From: an uncultured Caulobacterales bacterium
Lineage (GTDB): Bacteria > Pseudomonadota > Alphaproteobacteria > Caulobacterales > Caulobacteraceae
NCBI GenBank assembly: GCA_903837135.1
Contig: CAILTK010000033.1
Location: 1 to 64,000 of the forward strand
DNA: 64,000 nt
Direction of reading: 5' to 3'
The first letter of the stretch is position 1, and the number at the start of each line of letters is the position of its first letter. A program made the position numbers and the translations under genes. This document shows, piece after piece, positions 53,539 through 61,972 of the stretch. A model generated the notes under the pieces. It had not been told where the DNA came from. It ran no database searches and saw only the letters and a list, made by a program, of their open reading frames with translations.

Positions 53539-54960
53539 ATGTCCCGCCTGCTCCTGTCCTTGCTGTCCGCCGCCGCCCTCGCCGGATGCGCCGTCGGTCC
53601 CGACTATCACAAGCCCGACCTCGCCCTGACGCCCGCCTTCCACACCCCGGCGCCCGTGGCGGAACCGGGCGCCGGGACGGTGCGGCCTGACGTCTGGTGG
53701 AGGGCGTTCGGCGACGCCGAGCTGAGCCGGGTCGTGGAGCGCGCGGGGGCGCAGAATCTCGACCTCCTCCAGGCCCGCGCGCGGCTGATCCAGTCCCGCG
53801 CCGCCGCGAGATCCGCGGGCGCGGCCCTTCTGCCCGTCGTCGACGCGACAGGCTCGGCCGCCAAGCTCGACCAGTCGCTCGACGGTCCGATCGGGACCAT
53901 CGGCCGACATCTGCCGGGCTTCGAACGCAACGTCGACGATTATACCCTGGGCCTCGGCGCCAGCTGGGAGATCGACCTGTTCGGCGGCCTTCGGCGGGGA
54001 CGCGAGGCGGCCCGCGCCGACGCCGACGCCTCGGCCGCCCAGGCGGACGCGGTGAAGGTGGCGATCGAGGCGGACGCCGCCGACGCCTACCTGCAGGTTC
54101 GCGCCTATCAGGCCCGCATCGCCGTCGCCCAGCGCCAACAGCAGGTGGAGCAGGACCTGGTCGCTCTGTTGACGCGCCGGCTCGACCAGGGCGTCTCCGC
54201 CGAACGCGACCTGCATCTGGCCGAGGCGGCGCTGGAGGGTGTGCGCGCCTCGATCCCGCCGCTCAATACCGGCCTCGAGGCGGAGCTCAACCGGCTCGAC
54301 GTGCTGATGGGCGCCCAGCCCGGAACCTGGCGGGCGGAGCTGACCCCGACCGGCGCCGTCCCGTTCCCGCCCGCCTTTGCCGAGGCGGCCACGCCCGGCG
54401 ACCTCTTGCGCCACCGGCCCGACGTGATCGCCGCCGAAGCCCGGATTCGCGCCGCCGACGCCCGCATCGGCGCGGCGATTTCGGAATACTACCCGAAGCT
54501 CTCGCTTTCGGCCCTGATCGGCGTCGACAGCCTGGCCGCCTCCACCGTGTTCCACGGCGACGCCCAGCAAAGCCAGTTGGCCGCGGGCCTGCGCTGGCGG
54601 CTGTTCGACTTCGGCCGGATCGACGCGGAGGTCGCCGCGGCCCGCGGCAAGGAGGCCGAGGCGCTGGCGGCCTATCGCCTTTCGGTGCTGAAGGCGGCCG
54701 AAGAGGTCGAGAACGCCTTCACCGGCCTTGGCGACGAGCGCGCCCGCGCGGTGGCCCTGCAACGGCAGATCATCGCGCTGACCACCGCGCGCCGCCAGGC
54801 CGAGGACGCCTATGAGGGCGGGGTGAGCAGCCTGGTGGAGGTGCGCGACGCCGACCGGGACCTGCTGGCGGCGTCCGACCAGCTTGTCCAGGCCAGGGCC
54901 GGCGCGGCCAGGGCGGCCGTGGCCTCGTTCAGGGCTTTGGGGGGCGGCTGGTCGCGATGA
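53539..54960 (+). CDS. NodT-family outer-membrane efflux channel (second copy)
   Basis: A 473-residue lipoprotein of the TolC type. The lipobox is ALAGCAVGPDYHKP; two helical repeats follow with WEIDLFGGLRRGREAARAD and RHRPDVIAAEARIRAADARIGAAISEYYPKLSLS. It begins sixteen bases after the MFS gene and serves as the channel of the EmrAB-like pump. It is clearly distinct from the RND-linked channel at 45363-46865 but of the same family. Confidence 0.92.
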   Translation: MSRLLLSLLSAAALAGCAVGPDYHKPDLALTPAFHTPAPVAEPGAGTVRPDVWWRAFGDAELSRVVERAGAQNLDLLQARARLIQSRAAARSAGAALLPVVDATGSAAKLDQSLDGPIGTIGRHLPGFERNVDDYTLGLGASWEIDLFGGLRRGREAARADADASAAQADAVKVAIEADAADAYLQVRAYQARIAVAQRQQQVEQDLVALLTRRLDQGVSAERDLHLAEAALEGVRASIPPLNTGLEAELNRLDVLMGAQPGTWRAELTPTGAVPFPPAFAEAATPGDLLRHRPDVIAAEARIRAADARIGAAISEYYPKLSLSALIGVDSLAASTVFHGDAQQSQLAAGLRWRLFDFGRIDAEVAAARGKEAEALAAYRLSVLKAAEEVENAFTGLGDERARAVALQRQIIALTTARRQAEDAYEGGVSSLVEVRDADRDLLAASDQLVQARAGAARAAVASFRALGGGWSR

Positions 54961-55288
54961 CCGGAGGTCCATCGGGCGTCGAAGCGTCCAGGGAGAGCGC
55001 TCCGACGCCCAGGCGAACCAAACTCATCCGCCAGGAATCCGCGCTCCCCTCCGACAGGTGACGTGGACCGCGCAAATTTGTATCGCGGCGCGCTTCACGT
55101 CTCGCACGAACCGCCATATTCGCGCCCAAGCTTAGGTGTTTGCGCAACAAGCGTGCAACCGGGCTAGGATATCTTGGCGCCAGGATCGTTCCTCAGGCGT
55201 TCAGATCCTGGGCGCGGCGTTGCGCCGTATAAGAGCTGGGTGGCGAGGGGCGTTTGAGATCCTCACATTCATCGGACTGGGAGAGCGC
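54961..55288. other. Gene-free interval between the efflux locus and glucan locus
   Basis: A 328-base interval without a recognisable gene. It begins with a strong stem-loop (separate entry). The rest is ordinary sequence with a moderately AT-richer patch around 55075-55150 and the likely promoter of the acyltransferase gene. No repeat or RNA gene was seen. Confidence 0.5.
54974..55010 (+). terminator. Stem-loop after the efflux channel gene
   Basis: GGGCGTCG (54974-54981) pairs with CGACGCCC (55003-55010) and AGCG (54983-54986) with CGCT (54998-55001). It starts fourteen bases after the stop. A T-run is lacking, so this is a probable, not certain, terminator. Confidence 0.55.
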
Positions 55289-56560
55289 ATGGCGTTCGAC
55301 GGTGAACAGACTAAGCCGCGGTCCGACGCCGGCGCTCATGCCGGCGCGGCGCCGCTGAACCTCGGGCTGGGTCGGCGCAGCGACCTCGATTGGCTGCGGG
55401 TCATCGCCTTTGGCCTGCTGATCCTGTTCCACGCCAGCCTCGTGTATGCGCCGTTCGACTGGCACATCCACAGCCGCCATACAGAGGGCTGGCTGCGCGA
55501 GGGGATCCTCCTCACCGGGCCCTGGCGGCTCACCCTGTTGTTCTTCATTTCTGGCGCGGCGCTGAAATTGATGAGCCGCAAGCTGACGGCCGCCCAGGTT
55601 CTCAAGACCCGCCTGGCCCGGCTCGTTCCGCCGGCCCTGTTCGGCATTTTGGTCCTCGTGCCGCCGCAAGCCTTCATCGAGGCCGTGGACAAGGGCAGTT
55701 GGCACGAGGGGTTCTTCGCCTGGTGGGCCAGCGAGTTCAGCCCTTCCGGTCTGGCCGCCGGCGTGCCGGTGAACCATCTGTGGTTCGTCCTCTACATCCT
55801 GGTCTATAGCGTCCTGGCCACGGCCCTGATCGCCTCGCCGAAGCTGCAGACCGCCCTCTCCTCTGCGCTGGGCAAGAGCCTGACGGCGCTGTCCGGCTTC
55901 GCCCTGCTGCTCGCGCCCGTCCTTTATCTGACGCTGGCGCGGCAGGGGCTGTTCCTGCGCTTCGGCATCTCCAACCACCTGTCGTCCGACTGGTACAACC
56001 ATGCCGTCTCCCTGGGCGCCTTCCTTATGGGCTTTCTCGTGGTGGGCCAGAGCGAGTTCTGGCGGGCGGCGATCCGCTGGCGTTGGCCGGCGCTGGCCGG
56101 GGCGATCACCTCCCTGACGGCGCTGATGATCCTGAACGCTACGCCGGCGAACGCGCCCGAGCCCTGGTTCACCAGCCTGGTCTTCTCGGCCGACCAGTGG
56201 ACGACCATCGCCGCCATCCTCGGCTTCGGCGCCCTTCATCTGCAGAATCGCGACGGTCCCCTGCTGCGCTATCTGACCCAGGCGGTCTTTCCCTGCTATC
56301 TGGCCCACCAGACCATTCTGGTGTGCGCCGTGTGGGTGGTGCGCCCGCTGAACCTGCCGGCCTTCGCCGAAGCGCCCCTTCTGGTCACAGTGACCATCGG
56401 CGGCTGTTTCGCGGTCTATGAGGGGGTGAGGCGCATCAACCTGATCCGGCCGCTCTGGGGGTTGAAGCCGATTCCCCGGCGTACCGCCGCCGTCGCCGCG
56501 GCCCCGCGACCGTTTCCCGCCCGCAAGGACTCGTCTGCGCTCACTGCGGAAGCCGCGTGA
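55289..56560 (+). CDS. Acyltransferase-3 family membrane protein, OpgC/MdoC-like
   Basis: About 423 residues with around ten membrane segments. The early motif SDLDWLRVIAFGLLILFHASLVYAPFDWHI and the later VPVNHLWFVLYILVYS match the family that includes MdoC/OpgC, which succinylates periplasmic glucans. ATG 55289 has a GGGAG ribosome site; an in-frame extension upstream is not supported. The next gene overlaps its stop (GTGA) and opgG/opgH follow, so modification of periplasmic glucans is the natural reading. The exact acyl group is unknown. Confidence 0.8.
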   Translation: MAFDGEQTKPRSDAGAHAGAAPLNLGLGRRSDLDWLRVIAFGLLILFHASLVYAPFDWHIHSRHTEGWLREGILLTGPWRLTLLFFISGAALKLMSRKLTAAQVLKTRLARLVPPALFGILVLVPPQAFIEAVDKGSWHEGFFAWWASEFSPSGLAAGVPVNHLWFVLYILVYSVLATALIASPKLQTALSSALGKSLTALSGFALLLAPVLYLTLARQGLFLRFGISNHLSSDWYNHAVSLGAFLMGFLVVGQSEFWRAAIRWRWPALAGAITSLTALMILNATPANAPEPWFTSLVFSADQWTTIAAILGFGALHLQNRDGPLLRYLTQAVFPCYLAHQTILVCAVWVVRPLNLPAFAEAPLLVTVTIGGCFAVYEGVRRINLIRPLWGLKPIPRRTAAVAAAPRPFPARKDSSALTAEAA

Positions 56561-57189
56561 CAGCCGAACGGCTGCGCAGCCTGTTGCTTCGCGCAGGCGC
56601 CAGTTCGCCGCTCATCGCCATCGGTTGCATCCTCCTGGCCTGGGCGACCTATCCCGGGTTCAACAACGCCACCCAGTATCTCAGCGAACTCGGTGGCGCG
56701 CGGGCGCCCAATCCGCTCCTGTTCAACCTCAGTCTGCTGGCGGTCGCGCTCGGCGGCGCCGCGGCGGGAATCGGATTTGCGATGGCCGTGCCCGCGCTCG
56801 GCGGCGGACGCATCGCCGGCGGCCTGGTGGGAGCCTTGTTCCTGGCCGCCGCGGCGGGCCTCATCTGCGGGATCGTGTTTGTCTACCCCAACCCCTGGCA
56901 CAATCTGATTCAGCTCGGCCTCGGCATCCAGATCGCGCCCTTCGCCCTGTTGTGGGCGCTGTGGCGGGTTGAGGGGATGGCGCTGCTGCGCCGGTTCATG
57001 ATCGGGGCGCTCGGCGTGATGCTGGTGCTTACCATTCTGACCAAGCACCTGGTCTGGCCAAACCTGGTCAATTCGGACAATGTCGGCTGGTGGGAGCGCG
57101 GCTACGCCATCGTTCTGGTCGGCTGGGGCGGCGTCGCCGCGCTCTTGATCGAACGTCGGCTGCTGACCCTGGCCGACGCGGCGGGATGA
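56557..57189 (+). CDS. DUF998 family membrane protein
   Basis: A 210-residue protein with six hydrophobic segments. The stretch ATYPGFNNATQYLSELGG followed by regular membrane segments and PNPWHNLIQLG fits the DUF998 family, of unknown function. The GTG start overlaps the stop of the acyltransferase gene, so it is co-translated with it and may support glucan modification or export. Nothing in the sequence points to an enzymatic activity. Confidence 0.75.
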   Translation: MTAERLRSLLLRAGASSPLIAIGCILLAWATYPGFNNATQYLSELGGARAPNPLLFNLSLLAVALGGAAAGIGFAMAVPALGGGRIAGGLVGALFLAAAAGLICGIVFVYPNPWHNLIQLGLGIQIAPFALLWALWRVEGMALLRRFMIGALGVMLVLTILTKHLVWPNLVNSDNVGWWERGYAIVLVGWGGVAALLIERRLLTLADAAG

Positions 57190-57432
57190 TTAGCGGGTGG
57201 CGGGATGTCCGCCTGAAATGGGCGCCTATTTGTTAGGCTCATCCCCGCCGCGGGCGGGCGAGGCGATCCGCGGGCGCCCGGAATTCGCCTCCGAACGCCT
57301 TTGAAACCACAAACCTCTTGCCTTTGGGTAGGCTGACATCACATAAACGTGATCGCTGCTGGACGTTCGCCTGACGGGCGCCGGCGGTGGACTTCACCCG
57401 GCCGCACCACCCCTGACAGGCGTATTCGAGCT

Positions 57433-58977
57433 TTGGTCCTCTCTCGCAGAAGCACCGTAGCGATGCTTGCAGCCGGCGCGTCGGTCGGCATGGGCGCACG
57501 CGCCGCCGCGGCCCGATCGGGCGCGGCCCAACCGGACGCGGCGGCCCAAAGCCCACCAGCGGGAGACGGCGCGCCCTTCGACCCCGCGGGCGTCCGCGCG
57601 CGCGCCGCCTTGCTGGCCGAATCCCCCTATCGGCCGCCGACGCTCCAGACGGGCGCAGCGGCGGCGGTGTCTTACGATGGTTGGCGCGACCTCAGTCGGC
57701 CGCGGCCCGGGCGCGCGCACTGGACCGACACGGGATCGCTGGTCCACCTCGAGTATTTTCCCACCGGCTACATCTTCAAGGCCCCGGTCGACCTCTACGA
57801 GGTCCAGGACGGTCGCGCCCGCGTGATCCACTACGACGCGGGCGACTTCGAGGTCCCCGACGCCATGACGGACGCCGTTCGTTCGATCATCGGCCTGTCG
57901 GGCTTTCGGCTGCAGAGCCCGATCAATCAGCCGGCCGTGTTCGACGAGATCGCGGTGTTTCAGGGCGCCAGCTACTTCCGCAGCCTTGGGCGCGACCAGA
58001 TTTACGGCCTCTCGGCGCGCGGAATCAGCCTCGGCACCGGAGACGCCGACGAAGAGTTCCCGGACTTCCGGGCGTTCTGGATCGAAAGACCGGCGCTGGG
58101 GGCGTCCCAGGTGGTGGTCCACGCCCTGCTCGACGGTCCCAGTCTCGCCGGCGCCTATCGGTTCGTGATCACGCCCGGCGACGCGACGGTGTTCGATGTC
58201 CAGGCCAGCCTGTTTCCGCGCCGCGCGATCGCCAACGGCGGGGTCGCGCCGCAGAGCAGCATGTTCCTGTTCGGCGCGCAGGACCGGCGCGCCGTCGACG
58301 ACTTCCGCAACGAAGTGCACGATTCCGACGGTCTCGAGGTGCGCACCGAAGAGGGCGGCCGGCTGTGGCGGCCGCTGATGGATCCGCAGACGGCGCACGT
58401 GTCCGTGTTTCAGGCCCAGCGGCTGGTCGGCTTCGGCCTGTGCCAGCGCGCGCGCCGTCTCGACGACTACAACGATCTCGAGGCGCGCTATGAGCGCCGG
58501 CCGAGCCTGTGGGTCGAGCCCATGGGCGACTGGGGCCCCGGCGCGGTGCATCTGCTGGAGATGCCCGCCCACGACGAGACCGACGACAACATCGCCGCCT
58601 TCTGGCGTCCCGCCGCGCCCTGGCAGGTCGGCCAGGAGATCAGGCTCGCCTATCGCCTGTCGTGGGGCGCGGGGCCGGCGGGCGACGGCCTGGCGTCGGT
58701 GGCCGCCACGCGCAGCGGAAAGGCGTTCAACTCCACCGACCGCCAGTTCGTGGTCGATTTCGTCAACCTGCCGGCCAACACGACCGGCCTGCGCGGCGTG
58801 GTGACGGCCAGCGCCGGCGCGGCCGGCCCGGTCAGCCTGGTCAACTTCCCCGACCGCGCGGAAGTGCGCGCGGGCTTCCGTTTCACGCCGCCGGCTTCCG
58901 GGCCGGCGGACATCGACCTTCGTCTGGTCGGCGACGGTGGCGGCCTCTCAGAAGCATGGCGGTTCCGATGGACATGA
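57433..58977 (+). CDS. opgG: Periplasmic glucan biosynthesis protein, OpgG/OpgD family
   Basis: About 514 residues from TTG 57433, which starts directly at a twin-arginine-like leader (VLSRRSTVAMLAAGASVG). The mature domain shows family motifs YFPTGYIFKAPVDLYEV, IYGLSARGISLGTGDADEEFPDFRAFWIE, FGLCQRARRLDDYNDLEARYERRPSLWVEP and GDWGPGAVHLLEMP. A longer frame begins at GTG 57349. A Tat leader is more typical of OpgD than of OpgG. The protein acts in the periplasm in making or shaping glucan backbones together with OpgH, whose gene overlaps this one. Confidence 0.88.
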   Translation: MVLSRRSTVAMLAAGASVGMGARAAAARSGAAQPDAAAQSPPAGDGAPFDPAGVRARAALLAESPYRPPTLQTGAAAAVSYDGWRDLSRPRPGRAHWTDTGSLVHLEYFPTGYIFKAPVDLYEVQDGRARVIHYDAGDFEVPDAMTDAVRSIIGLSGFRLQSPINQPAVFDEIAVFQGASYFRSLGRDQIYGLSARGISLGTGDADEEFPDFRAFWIERPALGASQVVVHALLDGPSLAGAYRFVITPGDATVFDVQASLFPRRAIANGGVAPQSSMFLFGAQDRRAVDDFRNEVHDSDGLEVRTEEGGRLWRPLMDPQTAHVSVFQAQRLVGFGLCQRARRLDDYNDLEARYERRPSLWVEPMGDWGPGAVHLLEMPAHDETDDNIAAFWRPAAPWQVGQEIRLAYRLSWGAGPAGDGLASVAATRSGKAFNSTDRQFVVDFVNLPANTTGLRGVVTASAGAAGPVSLVNFPDRAEVRAGFRFTPPASGPADIDLRLVGDGGGLSEAWRFRWT

Positions 58978-60941
58978 ACAGCGGCCTGGCCGTTCGCCTG
59001 ACCCAGCCCGACGATCCGATCCGCCCGTTCTTCGACGAGACCGCGCGAGAGGTCCTCCCGCGCCCGGCCGCCCTGGCCATGCCGCGTCAGCGCCTGACCG
59101 CGGTGCGGACGCAGGGTTTCGGCGCCCGCACCCCCGACGCCGCCGACGTCACGCCCGAGACGTCGCCAGTCGACATCGCGCGCCGCCGGGTGATCTTCTT
59201 CGGTTCGACGCTCGCGCTGACGGCGCTGGCGATCTCGACTCCGGCCTACATCTTCATCCACGACGGCTTCATGCCGATCGAGATGGTCGCCCTGACCCTG
59301 CTCGGCGTCCTCCTGCTGGCGATCAGCGCCTGGTTCGTCAACGCGGCCGTGGGCCTGGTCGTCCTGACCACCGGCAAGGGGCGCGATCCGGTTTGCCTGG
59401 ACGGCCCGACGCCCCTGCCCCACGCGCGGACGGCCCTCCTGATGCCGCTCTACCATGAGGACGCGGCGGCGGCGGTCGGCCGCATGGCCCGGATGGAGCG
59501 CTCGCTGGCCGCCCTCGGCGCCGAGCGGAACTTCGACCTGTTCGTGCTGTCCGACTCCCGCAGGGACGAGGTGGCCGAGGCCGAGTGGACCGCCGTTCAG
59601 GCCCTGCGCGAGACGGCGCTCTGCCCGGTCTACTATCGCCGCCGCGCCGAGAACCACGAGCGCAAGGTGGGCAATCTGTCGGAGTGGGTGCGGCGGTTCG
59701 GGTCGGCCTACGACTATATGGTGGTGGCGGACGCCGACTCCTCCATGTCGGGGGCCACCCTCTTGAAGCTGGTCGAGGCCATGGAGCGCCATCCGGGCGT
59801 CGGCCTGATCCAGACCACCCCGACCATCGTCGGCGGCACGACCCTGTTCTCGCGCGCTTCGCAGTTCGCCGTGAAACTCTACGGCCGCGTCGCCGGCGCA
59901 GGGCTGGCTTGGTGGTGCGGGTCGGAGGCCACCTATTGGGGCCACAACGCCATCATCCGCATCGAGGCCTTCGCCGCCTGCGCCGGCCTGCCCAAGCTCA
60001 AGGGGCGCAAGCCGTTCGGCGGGCACGTGATGAGCCACGACGTGGTCGAGGCCGCCCTGCTCCGCCGCGGCGGGTGGGCGGTGCATCTGGCCGCCGACCT
60101 TCCCGACAGCCACGAGGAGACGCCCCCGAGCCTGGCCGACTTCATGGTGCGCGAGCGCCGCTGGGCGCAGGGCAATCTGCAGCACCTCTCTTTGGTCACC
60201 GCGCCGGGCCTGCACTGGATCAACCGGGTCCAGTTCATGATGGGGGCCATGGCCTATCTGGCCTCGCCCCTGTGGCTGCTGTCGGTGATCGTCGGCCTGG
60301 CCATCGAGCTGCAGAGCCCGGCCGACTGGGATTCGTTCTGGTATGTGCTGGCGCCCAAGGTGACCCCCTTCCTGTGGGCGTCCGCCCTGTGCGGCGTGCT
60401 GTTGCTCGGCCCCAAGCTGATGGGCCTGGCCCTGGTGCTGAGCCGCCCGGCGGAACGCCGCGCCTTCGGCGGCGCCGCGATGCTGCTGCGCAACGCCGCG
60501 ACCGAAGCCCTGCTGTCGGCGATTACCGCGCCGATCCTGATGGCGCGCAACAGCCGCACGGTGTTCGAGGCCCTGATCGGCCGCGACTCCGGCTGGGCGC
60601 CGCAGCGCCGCACCGCCGAGGCCCTGACCGCGCGCGAGGGGATCCGCCAGCACCAGTGGGAGCTCGGCGTCGGCCTCGGCCTGAGCTCGGCCCTCCTGTT
60701 CCGCCCCGACCTCTGCCTGGTGTTCGCCCCGATCCTGGCCCCCCTGCTCTGCACCGGCCCCCTCTCGGCCCTGCTGTCGGACGCCCGCATCGGCGCCCGG
60801 CTCAAGGCCAAGGGCGTGCTCGCCACCCCCGAAGAACTGCCGGAACCCGCCGCCGCCACGCCCCGCGAACCGGCCACACCGTGGACCCTGCCCGTCGCGG
60901 CCTCCGAACCCACGCCGGTGATCCGGCTGGTGGCGAGTTAG
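58956..60941 (+). CDS. opgH: Glucan glucosyltransferase OpgH (MdoH)
   Basis: About 661 residues. Membrane segments flank a GT2 catalytic domain (about 140-390) with TALLMPLYHED, LFVLSDSRRDEV, the metal-binding VVADADSSMSG and the product-binding MVRERRWAQGN. It uses UDP-glucose to make the beta-glucan backbone that crosses the inner membrane. Starts at ATG 58956, 58968 or 58974 all overlap the opgG stop; 58974 would give a four-base ATGA overlap. It is somewhat shorter than E. coli OpgH (847 residues), mainly at the N-terminus. It completes the four-gene glucan locus. Confidence 0.92.
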   Translation: MAVPMDMNSGLAVRLTQPDDPIRPFFDETAREVLPRPAALAMPRQRLTAVRTQGFGARTPDAADVTPETSPVDIARRRVIFFGSTLALTALAISTPAYIFIHDGFMPIEMVALTLLGVLLLAISAWFVNAAVGLVVLTTGKGRDPVCLDGPTPLPHARTALLMPLYHEDAAAAVGRMARMERSLAALGAERNFDLFVLSDSRRDEVAEAEWTAVQALRETALCPVYYRRRAENHERKVGNLSEWVRRFGSAYDYMVVADADSSMSGATLLKLVEAMERHPGVGLIQTTPTIVGGTTLFSRASQFAVKLYGRVAGAGLAWWCGSEATYWGHNAIIRIEAFAACAGLPKLKGRKPFGGHVMSHDVVEAALLRRGGWAVHLAADLPDSHEETPPSLADFMVRERRWAQGNLQHLSLVTAPGLHWINRVQFMMGAMAYLASPLWLLSVIVGLAIELQSPADWDSFWYVLAPKVTPFLWASALCGVLLLGPKLMGLALVLSRPAERRAFGGAAMLLRNAATEALLSAITAPILMARNSRTVFEALIGRDSGWAPQRRTAEALTAREGIRQHQWELGVGLGLSSALLFRPDLCLVFAPILAPLLCTGPLSALLSDARIGARLKAKGVLATPEELPEPAAATPREPATPWTLPVAASEPTPVIRLVAS

Positions 60942-61375
60942 GGAAGCGGCTGAGGTTTCGGTTCGTGTGAGCGCGAGTTCGGTCCACGCCCTCACCACCT
61001 CAAATCCGCTCATCCCCGCGGAAGCGGGGATGAGCGGTGGACGGGGTGGCGAACAGCCCCCCTCATCGGTTCGGAGCGCCCACTTCCACGCATTGCGATC
61101 CAGCCAATCGAACGGAATGTTTCTTGGGGGTTGGCTCAATGCGCGCTGTCGACCCTGAGCCGACGCTTAGGTGCAGGTCCCCCAGGTCGGCCGACCTTCG
61201 CGCAAGACCATGGCGTCGGTCATGGAACGCACCCCAGCTTCACCGGCTGATCGATAAGCCTCATAGAGCTTCCGCAGGTCGCCTCGACAGAGTGCCGAGG
61301 TTTGTCGTACGGACGGCGCTAAGCCGGACAGACGATGAACAGCCACCGTTTCGGACAGCGTTCTCGGCGCCTGGG
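60942..61375. other. Gene-free interval after opgH
   Basis: A 434-base interval with no recognisable intact gene on either strand. It contains the palindrome at 61006-61037. The remaining sequence has no clear promoter, RNA gene or homology that I recognise, and may hold decayed coding sequence. Confidence 0.5.
61006..61037. repeat. Perfect 14-bp extragenic palindrome
   Basis: CCGCTCATCCCCGC pairs perfectly with GCGGGGATGAGCGG around a GGAA loop. It may be a repetitive extragenic palindrome or a terminator for opgH; no T-run follows. Confidence 0.65.
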
Positions 61376-61744
61376 CTACTGGTGCACAGCCTCAAGCTTG
61401 TAGCCATCCGGATCGACCACGAAAGCGGCGTAGTAGGTCGGCCCGTAGTGTGGTCTGAGTCCGGGCGGACCATTACAGGTCCCGCCGGCCTCGATGGCCG
61501 CAGCATGGAAGCGATCGACGGCTTCTGCACTGTTCGCGATGAACGCGACGTGGAAGCCCGCGCCCGGAGCGGCGCTGTTTTCTCTCTGAAGCAAGACCAG
61601 CTTGTCGTTGCCGCCTTCGCCGCCATAGGCCACGCCGAGCTCGCTGGTCCAAACGCGGGCGTAGCCGAGGGCGCTCAATGCAGTGTCATAGAATCTCTTG
61701 GCCCGCTCAAGGTTTGCGACGCCAAAGGATAGATGACCGATCAT
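61376..61744 (-). CDS. VOC (glyoxalase/bleomycin-resistance) family protein
   Basis: A 122-residue single-unit vicinal-oxygen-chelate protein. It starts MIGHLSFGVANLERAKRFYDTAL, a standard opening with a metal-binding His, and ends with YYAAFVVDPDGYKLEAVH, carrying a C-terminal Glu. These small proteins act as dimers in glyoxalase, dioxygenase or resistance roles; which one cannot be told. Its start abuts the remnant of an SRPBCC gene, suggesting a rearrangement upstream of it. Confidence 0.85.
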   Translation of the reverse strand: MIGHLSFGVANLERAKRFYDTALSALGYARVWTSELGVAYGGEGGNDKLVLLQRENSAAPGAGFHVAFIANSAEAVDRFHAAAIEAGGTCNGPPGLRPHYGPTYYAAFVVDPDGYKLEAVHQ

Positions 61745-61795
61745 CGTATGCGCTCCGCCGTTGGTGCTTCAAGTTGCCCCACTTCTGCTTGCCAC

Positions 61796-61921
61796 GGGGT
61801 TTGGGCGCGAACCACTGTTTCAGCAGCGCCGCCTCGGTCCAGCAGCGGAACAGGGCCGCCCGCGACGCGTCGATCAGGCGGGTCAGCACCAGTTCGCGGT
61901 CCTCGGGACGTCGGCGCTCAT
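61796..61921 (-). pseudogene. Remnant of an SRPBCC (AHSA1-like) gene
   Basis: The frame contains RELVLTRLIDASRAALFRCWTEAALLKQWFAPKP, the typical N-terminal segment of an SRPBCC/AHSA1 domain. Homology stops after that and the VOC gene begins about 50 bases later. The expected ATG at 61921 (MSADVP) is out of frame by one base near 61906, in a CCC/GAGG stretch. So about 40 of the usual 140-160 residues survive, with a frameshift and loss of the C-terminal three quarters. Confidence 0.65.
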
Positions 61922-61972
61922 CGGCGTGCTCCTCCGGGTCGATGCCGGAAGCGGCCGGCCGCCGCCAGGCGT

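Noticed and set aside
51775..54972. A 1065-codon open frame opposite the MFS pump and channel
   Set aside because: Shadow of high-GC coding sequence; it crosses two clear plus-strand genes and resembles no protein.
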